Shown: positions 15,438 to 24,515 of the stretch, piece by piece | Layout: the number at the start of each line of letters is the position of its first letter | Numbering within the stretch: the stretch's first letter is position 1 | The notes under the pieces: generated by a model | The model's input: only the letters and a program-made list of their open reading frames with translations | The model's database searches: none | What the model was told of the DNA's origin: nothing | Position numbers and translations under genes: made by a program | Assembly (NCBI GenBank): GCA_031277475.1 | Contig: JAITMJ010000063.1 | Coordinates: forward strand, 1-58,979 | Direction: 5' to 3' | DNA from: Flavobacteriaceae bacterium | Lineage (GTDB): Bacteria; Bacteroidota; Bacteroidia; Flavobacteriales; Weeksellaceae | Length of the DNA stretch: 58,979 nucleotides

Positions 15438-16247
15438 ATGATACATCTGAAAAAACTTGACGAGCTTTATCTGATGCGTGAGGCAGCCCAATTGGTTTCC
15501 AAAACTTTGTGTATGCTCGCCAAAGAAATAAAACCAGGAGTTACTACAAGTTTTCTCGACAAATTGGGTGGGGAATTTATCCGTGACCACGGTGCAAAAC
15601 CAGGGTTTCTCGGACTGTACGGCTTTCCGAAAAACCTTTGTATTTCGCCAAATTCTGAAGTGGTTCACGGCATTCCCAACGATAAACCTTTGGAAAACGG
15701 TGACATCGTTTCGGTGGATTGCGGAACATTTTTGAACGGTTTTTATGGTGACCACGCCTACACTTTTGAAGTCGGCGAAGTTTCTCCCGAAGTGAAAAAA
15801 CTTTTGAAAATCACCAAAGAATCGCTTTACAAGGGAATCGAACAATGCGTCCGCGGAAAACGGGTCGGCGATATTTCCGATGCTATTCAAACGTATTGTG
15901 AAAGAGAAGGTTATGGCGTTGTGCGAGAATTAGTGGGTCATGGACTCGGGCGAAAAATGCACGAAGATCCCCAAGTTCCGAATTACGGCAGAAAAGGAAG
16001 CGGAAAAGTTTTGAAAGACGGTATCGTTTTGGCGATTGAACCGATGATCAATCTTGGAACCGAAAAAGTGAAATTCCACAAAGACGGATGGACAGTTACC
16101 ACTTTGGACAAACAACCTTCCGCGCATTTTGAACACGATGTTGCCATCATCAACGGAAAACCGGTTTTACTTTCCACTTTCAAATACATTCACGAAGCAC
16201 TCGGGATTGTGAGTGATGAGGAAGCGTCGTTTCAATATGATTGGTAA
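15438..16247 (+). CDS. map: Type I methionine aminopeptidase
   Basis: Removes the initiator methionine from nascent proteins; a cytosolic dinuclear metalloenzyme. Metal ligands are visible in VSVDCGTF and GDHAYTFEVG (two Asp), VGHGLGRKMHEDP (His), AIEPMINLG (Glu) and HFEHDVAI (Glu). The protein has 269 residues from the ATG at 15438. A longer frame reaches 15405 but adds eleven residues (MTKLLNCYINL) that do not belong to the family, so the internal ATG is preferred. It stands alone rather than in the ribosomal-protein cluster. Confidence 0.95.
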   Translation: MIHLKKLDELYLMREAAQLVSKTLCMLAKEIKPGVTTSFLDKLGGEFIRDHGAKPGFLGLYGFPKNLCISPNSEVVHGIPNDKPLENGDIVSVDCGTFLNGFYGDHAYTFEVGEVSPEVKKLLKITKESLYKGIEQCVRGKRVGDISDAIQTYCEREGYGVVRELVGHGLGRKMHEDPQVPNYGRKGSGKVLKDGIVLAIEPMINLGTEKVKFHKDGWTVTTLDKQPSAHFEHDVAIINGKPVLLSTFKYIHEALGIVSDEEASFQYDW

Positions 16248-16317
16248 TTTCTCGATTTGAAACAAAGACTGACCTTGATATTGCCAATTTTTTTAATTGT
16301 CTCGTCCGAAAAGGATT

Positions 16318-17541
16318 TCAAATTTTCAAATCAAAAATTTCCACCTCGGATTTCAGCAGTTGAAGTTTTAAATCGTTTTCCAAATCTGCGGTTGAAGTTT
16401 GAAAGTCTATTTTCAGTTTGTCAATTTTGGAAGCGGATTGTATTTGCGAGAAAAATTCGTGAAATCCGTAGGAAACAGGTGTTCCATCTTTCAGAATCAA
16501 AAACATTTTTTCTCCGAAAGTTCTGCCCGAAAAACTCCAAATTTCGTTGCGATTTTTTAGATCGATGGTTTTCTTTAATTGATTCTCATCAGAAAATTCG
16601 GGTTTGGAATTGATGAAATTCAGGGCTTTTAAACCTTGCGTAAACGAGCGAAATTTCAATATCGGTTTTGCATTTTTTTGCAGAATTATTTTTTCGATTT
16701 TGTAATGTCCGTTGATGTGAAACAACCCGAATGGAAACCAATCTTCTCTTTTGATGCCTTTTGATTTGATGATAATTTTCGCCGTCAAATCGTTCCCGAC
16801 CAATTCATAATTTATTTGTTCGCACTGTTGCCGAATATTTTTCCAACGTTTTGATTTTGAATTAAATACTCTTTTCGCAAACCGATTGATATCATCCGTA
16901 AAATCGCTGAAAATAATGTTTCCGGTTTCGGTTTGAAAATAGACGATTCCTTTTTCGCTCGGCAAATCTTGAGTTAAATTTTGGATTTTATTGATATACG
17001 TTTTGGCATTGCTTTCATCAAATTGTTTTTGAATGATTTCATTTTTTAAATCTTTGGAAATCAGAATTTTAAATAAATCTAAAGTGGCTCTCGCATCGCT
17101 TTCCGCGCGGTGTGCGTTCAAAATCGGGATTCCAACGGATTTCGCAAGTTTTGGCAAAGAATAACTTTCCGCGTTTGGAATTAATTTTTTCGCTAATGGA
17201 ATGGTATCTAACGTGTTGATTTTAAATTCATAACCAAGTTGTTTAAAAGATTGTCTCAACATTCTGTAATCGAAATCAATTCTATGCCCCACCAAAGTAG
17301 TTCCGTCCGTAATTTCGATGATTCTTTTTGCAATTTCGTGGAATTTCGGGGCGGTTCTCACCATTTTTTGCGAAATATGCGTTAATCTTTGAACAAAAGG
17401 CGTGATTTGGGATTCAGGATTCACCAAAGAAATAAATTGGTCTGTAATTTTCCGACCGTCAAAACGAAAAATCGCAATATCAATAATGCGTTCTTTTCTG
17501 TAAGCATCGCCGTTTCCTTCGATGTCAATAATGGAATACAC
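16318..17541 (-). CDS. DEDDh 3'-5' exonuclease (DNA pol III epsilon-like) with degenerate GIY-YIG-like region
   Basis: Residues 1-160 form a DnaQ-type exonuclease. The first motif is SIIDIEGNGD (Asp and Glu, with the usual Thr replaced), LVGHRIDFDYRML gives the second Asp, and NAHRAESDARATLDLF gives the His and last Asp. Residues about 195-270 start LPSEKGIVYFQTETGNIIF, the position and spacing of a GIY-YIG domain as in flavobacterial exonuclease/UvrC-like proteins. The GIY and YIG motifs read GIV-YF and IIF-SD and the usual catalytic Arg region is not recognisable, so this half is probably inactive. The rest is a family-specific C-terminal domain. Total 407 residues. A role in repair or RNA-primer processing is inferred. 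It is convergent with map. Confidence 0.85.
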   Translation of the reverse strand: MYSIIDIEGNGDAYRKERIIDIAIFRFDGRKITDQFISLVNPESQITPFVQRLTHISQKMVRTAPKFHEIAKRIIEITDGTTLVGHRIDFDYRMLRQSFKQLGYEFKINTLDTIPLAKKLIPNAESYSLPKLAKSVGIPILNAHRAESDARATLDLFKILISKDLKNEIIQKQFDESNAKTYINKIQNLTQDLPSEKGIVYFQTETGNIIFSDFTDDINRFAKRVFNSKSKRWKNIRQQCEQINYELVGNDLTAKIIIKSKGIKREDWFPFGLFHINGHYKIEKIILQKNAKPILKFRSFTQGLKALNFINSKPEFSDENQLKKTIDLKNRNEIWSFSGRTFGEKMFLILKDGTPVSYGFHEFFSQIQSASKIDKLKIDFQTSTADLENDLKLQLLKSEVEIFDLKI

Positions 17542-17714
17542 CTTTGTTTTTTGTGGTAAATATAGTTTTTTTGAAAATTTGTCAAATATTTTAATAATTA
17601 AAACACAACAAAAATCAGATACTACTGATGAATTAAGAATTAATTGATTGTCAATAAATTAAAATTATTAAATACGTGGTTTAACCAACAACTTTACACT
17701 ATAAGTTTAGAAAA

Positions 17715-18092
17715 CTATCTCAAAGAATAATTTCCAATCAAAACATTTGCAGAAATATTCAATTTTTCCGCAAGATTTCTAATCATTTCTACGGTAAGTT
17801 TTTTCTTGCGATTCAGTACTTCGGATGTTTTGCTTTTGGAACCGATGATTGGAACTAAATCTTTTTGTTTCAAATCCATTTCTTCCATTCGGATTCTGAT
17901 AGCTTCAATCGGATCGGGTGCTTCAATTTTGAAATATTCGTTTTCAAAATTCTCAATTAATAAAGACAAAATTTCAGCTTCTTCGCCTTCGGGCGAATTT
18001 TCGGGAACATCAAAAATTTTCTCCAATCTTTCCAATGCCTTGTAATATTGCTCGTCGGTTTTTATTGGTTTTATTTTCATTTTTTTTAGCAT
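17715..18092 (-). CDS. higA: HigA-type antitoxin (XRE helix-turn-helix)
   Basis: A 125-residue protein. The N-terminal half is acidic (EQYYKALERLEKIFDVP and EGEEAEILSLLIENFE). The C-terminal half is an HTH (LKQKDLVPIIGSKSKTSEVL, then RKKKLTVEMIRNLAEKLNIS). This is the HigA arrangement that follows HigB-type toxins. Its ATG overlaps the higB stop in a TAATG junction (18092-18094), so translation is probably coupled. A second in-frame ATG four codons downstream is possible. HigA proteins neutralise HigB and repress their own promoter. The toxin-first order matches the HigBA family. Confidence 0.9.
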   Translation of the reverse strand: MLKKMKIKPIKTDEQYYKALERLEKIFDVPENSPEGEEAEILSLLIENFENEYFKIEAPDPIEAIRIRMEEMDLKQKDLVPIIGSKSKTSEVLNRKKKLTVEMIRNLAEKLNISANVLIGNYSLR

Positions 18093-18388
18093 TAAATTTC
18101 ATCGGCTTTTATCTTGTCATAATCAGAATGAGTACTGATAAAACGGATAAAAGCCCATTGTTTTTCATAATTAAATTTCACGATTAGACGATAAGAATTT
18201 CCTTTTATATTGAAAACCACCCTGTTGTTTTTTAAAATACTTGCGTTTGCAAAAAACCGTTTCACGTCATTCGGAGATTTCCAATCAGAATTTTTTGCAA
18301 TATCATACCATGTTTTCAGATATTGTTCCGAATCCGAATGAATTTCCCAAAATTCTTTTAACGTCCTTTTTGCAATAATTCTTTTCAT
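18092..18388 (-). CDS. higB: HigB-type mRNA interferase toxin
   Basis: A 98-residue basic protein of the HigB family in the RelE superfamily. It begins MKRIIAKRTLKEFWEIH and includes SEQYLKTWYDIAKNSDW, NDVKRFFANASILKNNRVVF, NIKGNSYRLIVKFNY and a C-terminal FIRFISTHSDYDKI. Members cleave mRNA at the ribosome. The RLIVKFNYEKQWAFIRFISTH region corresponds to the conserved catalytic core of this family. It is the first gene of a two-gene operon with higA. A -7 box (18397-18404) lies nine bases upstream of its ATG and an inverted repeat just beyond it. Confidence 0.9.
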   Translation of the reverse strand: MKRIIAKRTLKEFWEIHSDSEQYLKTWYDIAKNSDWKSPNDVKRFFANASILKNNRVVFNIKGNSYRLIVKFNYEKQWAFIRFISTHSDYDKIKADEI

Positions 18389-18396
18389 CCTGAATG

Positions 18397-18428
18397 CAAA
18401 TATAAAAAAAGTTCCCGATTCAGGAACT
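18397..18428 (-). promoter_or_regulatory. higBA -7 box with adjoining inverted repeat
   Basis: On the minus strand TATATTTG (18397-18404) is an exact -7 element nine bases before higB. Directly upstream, AGTTCC (18410-18415) and GGAACT (18423-18428) form a perfect inverted repeat with a seven-base spacer, in the -33/-7 spacer where HigA could bind. The same hairpin followed by seven T's on the minus strand could instead be a terminator. Confidence 0.55.
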
Positions 18429-18502
18429 ATTTACTTTTTGTATATTCAAATTTCTCTATAACGTTTATTTTGTTAATGTTCACCGGAAGAAGTTTATTTT
18501 AT

Positions 18503-18532
18503 TTTGCATTTAATACTCACTTTGTATATTTG
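18503..18532 (+). promoter_or_regulatory. Bacteroidota-type promoter of the MBL-rhodanese gene
   Basis: TTTG (18503-18506), an 18-base spacer and TATATTTG (18525-18532) match the -33/-7 consensus. The ATG follows 16 bases later. Confidence 0.75.
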
Positions 18533-18547
18533 TCTAAAATTTAAAAT

Positions 18548-19954
18548 ATGAAAATCGAACAAATATACACCGGATGTTTGGCGCAAGGTGCATACTACAT
18601 CGTTTCCGAGAATGAAGCGGCAATTTTCGATCCGCTGCGCGAAGTGCAACCTTATTTAGACCGATTGAAAAAAGACAACGCCGTTTTAAAATACATTTTT
18701 GAAACCCATTTTCACGCAGATTTCGTTTCCGGACATTTGGATCTCGGCAAAAAAACCGGAGCCGCCATTGTTTATGGACCAAACGCTCATCCGGAATTTA
18801 ATGCGATTATTGCAAAAGACGAACAAATATTTGAAGTCGGGAAAGCGAAAATAAAAGTTTTGCACACACCCGGACACACGATGGAAAGCACCACTTTTCT
18901 GCTGATTGACGAAAACGGAAAAGATACCGCTATTTTTTCCGGAGACACGCTGTTTCTGGGAGATGTCGGTCGCCCCGATTTGGCACAAAAATCTGCAAAT
19001 ATGACTTCCGAAGAATTAGCCGGAATTTTATACGAAAGCATTCAAAATAAAATAATGCCGCTCGCAGACGATGTTTTGGTTTATCCCGCACACGGCGCAG
19101 GTTCGGCTTGCGGAAAGAAAATGCAAAAAGAAACGGTGGACACTTTGGGAAATCAAAAAAAATCCAACTATGCGCTCAATCAGCCGGACAAAGAAAGTTT
19201 TGTTCGCGAAGTTTTGGACGGATTGGCGCCGCCTCCGAAATATTTTGAAATGAATGTGACGATGAATAAAGGCGGCTACGAAAGTTTTGACGACGTGAAA
19301 AACCGAGGTTTGAACCCGATTTCCGCAGCAGATTTTGAATTGGCGGCGGAAACTTCCGATGCGGTAATTTTGGACACCAGAAATGCGGCGGAATTTTGTA
19401 AAGGTTTCATTCCCAATTCTATAAATATCGGTTTGAAAGGCGATTTTGCACCTTGGGTCGGGACGATGATTGTGGATGTGAAACAGCCAATACTTTTGGT
19501 TTGCGAAATCGGAACCGAGGAGGAAGCTGTAACAAGGCTTTCACGCGTAGGTTTTGATAATGTTCTCGGATTTTTAAACGGCGGATTCGAAGCGTGGAAA
19601 AATTCAGGAAAAGAAACAGATGAAATCAAACGGATTTCTCCCGAAGAATTTGCGGCGAAGTTTTCAAACCGGTCAAAAGTTGTAGATGTAAGAAAATCAA
19701 GCGAATACGAAACCGAGCATATTGCACACGCGTTCAGCAAACCTTTGGATTCAATTAACGATTGGGCGGAAAATATCAGCGACGAACATTTTTTTCTGCA
19801 TTGCGCCGGCGGCTACAGAAGTATGATTGCCGCAAGCATTTTGAACGCTCGCGGAATCCGAAATTTTACCGAAATCGAAGGTGGTTTTGGCGGCATTAAA
19901 AAAACGGGGAAAATTGAAATTTTGGATATCGGTTGTCGACTGCCGATTGTATAG
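18548..19954 (+). CDS. MBL-fold hydrolase with two rhodanese domains (persulfide dioxygenase-like)
   Basis: This 468-residue cytosolic protein starts with a metallo-beta-lactamase domain of the glyoxalase II/ETHE1 kind: THFHADFVSGH at about 52-62, HTPGHTMEST, FSGDTLFLGDVGRPDLA and the later metal His in YPAHGAGS. Two rhodanese domains follow. The first has its Cys in LLVCEIGTEEEA near residue 319, the second in LHCAGGYRS near residue 419. Proteins of this layout are predicted to oxidise glutathione or other thiol persulfides to sulfite and pass sulfane sulfur between domains. It has its own promoter and no sulfide-quinone reductase neighbour. The substrate thiol is unknown. Confidence 0.9.
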   Translation: MKIEQIYTGCLAQGAYYIVSENEAAIFDPLREVQPYLDRLKKDNAVLKYIFETHFHADFVSGHLDLGKKTGAAIVYGPNAHPEFNAIIAKDEQIFEVGKAKIKVLHTPGHTMESTTFLLIDENGKDTAIFSGDTLFLGDVGRPDLAQKSANMTSEELAGILYESIQNKIMPLADDVLVYPAHGAGSACGKKMQKETVDTLGNQKKSNYALNQPDKESFVREVLDGLAPPPKYFEMNVTMNKGGYESFDDVKNRGLNPISAADFELAAETSDAVILDTRNAAEFCKGFIPNSINIGLKGDFAPWVGTMIVDVKQPILLVCEIGTEEEAVTRLSRVGFDNVLGFLNGGFEAWKNSGKETDEIKRISPEEFAAKFSNRSKVVDVRKSSEYETEHIAHAFSKPLDSINDWAENISDEHFFLHCAGGYRSMIAASILNARGIRNFTEIEGGFGGIKKTGKIEILDIGCRLPIV

Positions 19955-20084
19955 AGTCAAATGTAGAATAGTATTTGGTAAAAATCTTTATTAACAAGCC
20001 AATATAAATATCTATATTATTATTTGCGAAATAAATAGTGTGTTTTTCAGTTTTGACAAATGCTTTTATCTCCTTTTGAAACCC

Positions 20085-22241
20085 TCACTTTCCGCCGCCG
20101 CTTTCTTTTTCCACGTTGGTTTTGGTGTTTTCTTTTACGTTTTGATTACCGAAACGTTTTACCAAAGTGAGCGAAATGCCGTACCAATCCCAAGTTTGCG
20201 AACTCCTGAAAGTTCCGATTGGCGTGAAAGTGGTTCCGTCGAACCCCGGTTTTAGGAAAATATTGTCGAGGCGAACGCTGGCTTCCATTTGCAAAACCGG
20301 AAATATTTTGGTGGCGGAAATCGTGTGAAATACTTGGGTTTTATTGGCTTGCGTGTTTCCGTGATTTTGTGTGTAAATGCCGACCCAAGCGTTGAAATTG
20401 ATGTTTTTATTAAAAAGATTGGTGTAGGAAATATTGGTATTTGCATTGACATTGGTGAGGTAATTTTTTACATCCAGATTATTTTTCCGGTTGAAATCGC
20501 TGTTGTCCGTATAATTGATCCAAAAGTTCAGATTTACGGAAAGTTTGTTTTTTAAAAACGTTTGATTGGTGTTGAAATTCAATGAATAACTTTCCACGCG
20601 TCCGTCAAAATTCGTAGGCATACTGATGGTTTTTCCGTTTTCTACATAATAAGAATTCCAATAATCGTGGTTTGTAAACCAATAGGAAAGGCTGACGAAA
20701 TATTTTTTGTGAATCCCAAATTTCAGATTGAGTCTATCGCTCGGATTAGGCTGTAAATCCATATTTCCACGAGAATAGGTGCCGTTGTCTTCCGTCATTA
20801 AAAACGGATTAAATTCCGAAAACCAAGGTCGCCAAATGTTGTGTTTGTAACTTCCGGTTAAATCGTAATTATCACTAAATGAATATTTTAACAACAAATC
20901 CGGCAACAGCGTTCCGTAGGAATCGGTTTTCTCGATATTTCCGACATCTTGTTTTATTTTATACGAAATATGCTCGTATCGAAGCCCGATTCGCGATTCC
21001 AATTTTTTGAAAAACGTTTTTGAAAAATTAATGTAAAGCGAATTTAGATTATCGGAATAATGAAAATTGTTGCTCCTGTCGAGATCATTAATCCATTGAT
21101 TATCAACTAAATTAAAATAATCATTAGGCATTACATTGTTTCTAAAATCCGCTTTTCCGCCAAATTCTAACTGACCTTCGATTTTTTCCAAAGGTTGCGA
21201 ATAATCCACTTTCAGATAATATTCGCGGTTTTCGTCTCTGTTTGTAATCCTTGCTCCGGAAGGATTTGCAGAATTGTCGATATTCATTATATAATCAGCA
21301 TTTCCGGGACTGGAATCATAATTTAAACCGAGATTAATGTCTAAAATTTTATTTTTTTGCTTGTCGTAAAATTTATAAAAAAGATTGCCTCCCAAATTGC
21401 GGAAAAATCCGTCTGAAGTTAGGTTTTGAGTATAGGAATTGAGCAAAACATCGTCCAAATAATTTTCGCCAAAAGCGTCTGAAAAGGAATCGGAGTTACT
21501 TTGGTAAAATTCAAAAATAGCACCGATATTATTTTTGTCGTTCAATTCAAATTCGGAAGTTGTGGAAACGGACGGCGTTTTGTTGAGATAAGTGGTTTCG
21601 GTATTAATTTTCGTCAATGAATTATCGGCATAAAGCAGATTTTCATTGGAACTGCGGTTTATGTATGTTCCATCGTCATAACTTCCTGAAAATGTTTGTG
21701 TAAATTTATTTTTGTGATAATTAAGGTTCAGATTTGTGTATTGTGAATTTTTATAACCTTGTCTGTTGGTAAAACTCGCGCTGCCTTTAATTCCTTCATT
21801 ATCAGGCTTTTTCAAAACGATATTGATGACGGCTCCCGAAGTTTCATAACGCGCGGAAGGATTGGTGATGACTTCAATTTTCATCAAATTTTCGGCGGGA
21901 ATGGTTTTCAGATATTCTTTCAGTTCTTTTCCGGTGAACACGGATTTTCTGTCGTTGATATAAACGGTTACATTTTCGCCTTCCGCTTTTACCGCATCAT
22001 TGTTATCAATGCTCACGAGCGGCGTCATCCGCAAAACGTCCCAAGTATTATTTCCTGCAAGAATGGACGAATTTGCCACATTGAAAACGGTTCTGTCCAC
22101 TTTGGTTTCCACAGTTGGTTTTCTGGCGACCAAAACTACTTCCTCAATATCCTTGCTTTTTTCGGCGGTATCCGATTCTTTTTCCTGCGCAAAAGTGAAT
22201 GTTCCCAAAAAGAAAACGGCTGAAACAAAAGTTTTTTTCAT
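20085..22241 (-). CDS. Outer-membrane beta-barrel protein of the TonB-receptor type
   Basis: 718 residues with a signal peptide (MKKTFVSAVFFLGTFTFAQ). There is a short linker carrying DIEEVVLVARKPTVETKVDR, a plug domain with INDRKSVFTGKELKEYLKTI and MKIEVITNPSARYETSG (the TonB-receptor plug end), then a large barrel of aromatic-rich strands. The layout matches the outer-membrane beta-barrel family (PF14905 type) related to TonB-dependent receptors; a carboxypeptidase-like N-terminal domain is absent. Ligand is unknown and no SusD partner is adjacent, so polysaccharide uptake is not indicated. The C-terminus after KRFGNQNVKENTKTN is a low-complexity charged tail. Confidence 0.9.
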   Translation of the reverse strand: MKKTFVSAVFFLGTFTFAQEKESDTAEKSKDIEEVVLVARKPTVETKVDRTVFNVANSSILAGNNTWDVLRMTPLVSIDNNDAVKAEGENVTVYINDRKSVFTGKELKEYLKTIPAENLMKIEVITNPSARYETSGAVINIVLKKPDNEGIKGSASFTNRQGYKNSQYTNLNLNYHKNKFTQTFSGSYDDGTYINRSSNENLLYADNSLTKINTETTYLNKTPSVSTTSEFELNDKNNIGAIFEFYQSNSDSFSDAFGENYLDDVLLNSYTQNLTSDGFFRNLGGNLFYKFYDKQKNKILDINLGLNYDSSPGNADYIMNIDNSANPSGARITNRDENREYYLKVDYSQPLEKIEGQLEFGGKADFRNNVMPNDYFNLVDNQWINDLDRSNNFHYSDNLNSLYINFSKTFFKKLESRIGLRYEHISYKIKQDVGNIEKTDSYGTLLPDLLLKYSFSDNYDLTGSYKHNIWRPWFSEFNPFLMTEDNGTYSRGNMDLQPNPSDRLNLKFGIHKKYFVSLSYWFTNHDYWNSYYVENGKTISMPTNFDGRVESYSLNFNTNQTFLKNKLSVNLNFWINYTDNSDFNRKNNLDVKNYLTNVNANTNISYTNLFNKNINFNAWVGIYTQNHGNTQANKTQVFHTISATKIFPVLQMEASVRLDNIFLKPGFDGTTFTPIGTFRSSQTWDWYGISLTLVKRFGNQNVKENTKTNVEKESGGGK

Positions 22242-22414
22242 AAATTAAAATCGGTTAATAAGAAATAAGACAACCGAAATGGGAGGTTTGTTACTTCAAA
22301 ACTGATTTTTTTGTTAATTATTTTCTATTTGTACCAAATCCGTCGGCATGTACACATAAAAAATAATTTGTAAGTTTATTAAAAATGTAAGTTTATTTTG
22401 AATACTTGTGAAAT

Positions 22415-23683
22415 TTAAAGATTTCGATGCGTTTGGTCTGCATTTTTCACAATATTGACAATCACTTCCACCGCTTTTTCCATACTTTCCAAAGCCACAT
22501 ATTCGTAAGGTCCGTGGAAATTAATTCCGCCGGCGAAAATATTCGGGCAAGGCAATCCCATATACGAAAGTTGAGCACCGTCTGTTCCTCCGCGAATCGC
22601 TTTTATTTTCGGTTCAATTCCCGCTTCTTTCATCGCATTTGCGGCGAGTTCGATGATGTGCATTTTTCCCTCAAACTGCTGTTTCATATTTCGGTATTGC
22701 TCCTTGATTTCGATTTCGGCGGTTTTTTCTCCGTATTTTCGGTTAAATTCCGCTACTTTTTCCTGAATTAATGTTTTCCGATTTTCAAATTTTTCCGCAT
22801 CGTGGTCGCGGATGATGTATTGAAGTTTGGCTTCGGAAACATCGGCGTTCAAATCCGTGAGATGAAAAAATCCTTCAAAACCTTTTGTGGTTGCGGGCGT
22901 TTCGTTTTTTGGGAGCATCGCCATAAATTCCGCAGCCAGAAGTCCGGCATTTTTCATTTTTTCAAAAGCATAACCCGGATGCACGCTCAATCCGTGAATT
23001 TTCACCACAGCCGCCGCCGCATTAAAATTTTCGTATTCCAATTCGCCCACTTCGCTTCCGTCCATCGTGTAAGCCCAATCTGCACCGAATTTTTTCACGT
23101 CAAAATGATGTGCGCCTCGCCCGATTTCTTCGTCGGGATTGAAACCGATTGCAATTTTTCCGTGTTTGATTTCGGGATGAGCCAAAAGAAATTCCGCCGC
23201 CGTTACAATTTCCGCAATTCCGGATTTATCGTCCGCGCTTAAAAGCGAAGTTCCGTCTGTGGTAATGAGGGTTTTGCCGATATATTCGTTTAAACTTTCA
23301 AATTGTTCGGGCGAAAGTGTGAAACCGGTTTCTGTATTGAGAATCAAATCTTTACCGTCATAATTTTCCCAAATTTTCGGATTGACGTTTTTTCCGTTGA
23401 AATCCGGAGACGAATCATAGTGTGCAATAAATCCGACCACGGGAATTTCGCCGCCGATATTTGCCGGAATATAGCCGAAAACATAGCCTTTATCGTCCAT
23501 CGAAACGTGTTCCAAACCCAAAGATTTCAGTTCCTCGAAAAGATATTTTGCCATTTCCCATTGTTGCGGCGTGGACGGCGTGGTTTCGCTTTCGGGATCG
23601 CTCGTGGAATATATTTTCACATAATGGATAAAACGATTGAGAAGTTTTTTTCGCCATTCTTGGCTAAATTCGGTTGCAAACAT
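22415..23683 (-). CDS. pepT: Peptidase T (tripeptide aminopeptidase)
   Basis: A cytosolic zinc M20 aminopeptidase that releases N-terminal residues from tripeptides. Zinc and catalytic residues are seen in GFIAHYDSSPDF (His, Asp), LLSADDKSGIAEIV (Asp), NPDEEIGRGAHHFD (Glu-Glu, then Asp) and IRGGTDGAQLSYMG near the C-terminus. From the ATG at 23683 it has 422 residues, within the family range (about 400-420). A longer frame begins at 23701, but an exact -7 box (23699-23706) overlaps that codon, so the internal ATG must be the start for transcripts from it. It stands alone. Confidence 0.94.
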   Translation of the reverse strand: MFATEFSQEWRKKLLNRFIHYVKIYSTSDPESETTPSTPQQWEMAKYLFEELKSLGLEHVSMDDKGYVFGYIPANIGGEIPVVGFIAHYDSSPDFNGKNVNPKIWENYDGKDLILNTETGFTLSPEQFESLNEYIGKTLITTDGTSLLSADDKSGIAEIVTAAEFLLAHPEIKHGKIAIGFNPDEEIGRGAHHFDVKKFGADWAYTMDGSEVGELEYENFNAAAAVVKIHGLSVHPGYAFEKMKNAGLLAAEFMAMLPKNETPATTKGFEGFFHLTDLNADVSEAKLQYIIRDHDAEKFENRKTLIQEKVAEFNRKYGEKTAEIEIKEQYRNMKQQFEGKMHIIELAANAMKEAGIEPKIKAIRGGTDGAQLSYMGLPCPNIFAGGINFHGPYEYVALESMEKAVEVIVNIVKNADQTHRNL

Positions 23684-23698
23684 TGATGTACTTTTTGG

Positions 23699-23706
23699 CA
23701 AAGTTA
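23699..23706 (-). promoter_or_regulatory. -7 box of pepT that decides its start
   Basis: On the minus strand TAACTTTG matches TAnnTTTG. It overlaps the upstream in-frame ATG (23699-23701) and lies 15 bases before the ATG at 23683, giving a leader of about ten bases. No -33 TTTG was found. Confidence 0.55.
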
Positions 23707-23805
23707 ATTATTTGAGATTTAAAGATTGATTTTGCCCTGCCTTGAACTATCCTAAATTTAATAAAATACAAAAAAAATTGCGCATTCGCATTTTATAAAT
23801 TTTAA

Positions 23806-23813
23806 TACCTTTG
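23806..23813 (+). promoter_or_regulatory. -7 box of the porin-like gene
   Basis: TACCTTTG matches TAnnTTTG and lies 29 bases before the ATG at 23843. The -33 position has no exact TTTG. Confidence 0.5.
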
Positions 23814-23842
23814 CTGAAAATTATTTTAAAAATTTAGTGTCA

Positions 23843-24418
23843 ATGAAAAAGTTATTTTTAGTAGGTGCATTAGCACTATTCGGAGCGATGAACGCTCAGT
23901 TTGGTTTGAAAGCCGGTCTTAATATTGCAAGTATTGATAATTTTGCTGAAGATCAATCCTCAAGAATAGGATTCTACGGCGGCGTATTTTATAATGCTCC
24001 ACTTAGTTCGAGCATTAAAATTCAACCGGAATTGCTTTATAATTCGAAAGGTGTGAAAGGTGAAGGAGAGTTAGACGACGAGGGTGAAACTACCGCTTCT
24101 TTAAATTTAGATTATATAAGCATTCCTGTAATGTTTCAGTATAACGTTACGCCGGAATTTTATTTTGAGGTAGGTCCTGAGTTCAGTATTCTTGCGAGTG
24201 CAAAATATAAAATGCTGGGAATGTCCTTTGATGTAAAAGAAGGGTTCAATACTTTTGATGTTGGATTAGGCATCGGTGCGGGATATTATTTTAAACCGGT
24301 TAATTTAGGATTGACGGCGAGATATACGGTTGGCTTTATAGATACGTTTAAAGATTATGAAGAGTCATCAAAAAATGGTGCTTTCCAAATCGGTTTAGCG
24401 TATAAATTCAAAAAATGA
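23843..24418 (+). CDS. Small outer-membrane beta-barrel (porin-like/OmpX-type) protein
   Basis: 191 residues from the ATG at 23843; the frame can begin at a GTG two codons earlier but the signal peptide starts at MKKLFLVGALALFG and ends MNAQ. The mature part starts FGLKAGLNIASID and shows alternating aromatic/hydrophobic strands typical of an eight-stranded barrel of the PF13568 kind: IGFYGGVFYNAPLSS, IKIQPELLYNSKGVK, SLNLDYISIPVMFQY, EFYFEVGPEFSILAS, FDVGLGIGAGYYF. It ends in GAFQIGLAYKFKK, a strand that closes such barrels. Common in flavobacterial outer membranes; function not defined. It is followed by its own terminator. Confidence 0.88.
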   Translation: MKKLFLVGALALFGAMNAQFGLKAGLNIASIDNFAEDQSSRIGFYGGVFYNAPLSSSIKIQPELLYNSKGVKGEGELDDEGETTASLNLDYISIPVMFQYNVTPEFYFEVGPEFSILASAKYKMLGMSFDVKEGFNTFDVGLGIGAGYYFKPVNLGLTARYTVGFIDTFKDYEESSKNGAFQIGLAYKFKK

Positions 24419-24433
24419 TTAATATACAATCAA

Positions 24434-24469
24434 AAAAACGCTTCGTTTAAAATAACGAGGCGTTTTTTT
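24434..24469 (+). terminator. Intrinsic terminator of the porin-like gene
   Basis: AACGCTTCGTT (24437-24447) pairs with AACGAGGCGTT (24454-24464) with one G-U pair, extended by flanking A-T pairs. The T-run continues to 24469. It begins 16 bases after the stop codon. Confidence 0.85.
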
Positions 24470-24515
24470 ATGTTTTACCAAGAAAAAAGAGAAACCAAAA
24501 ACAGATTTCCCTTTG

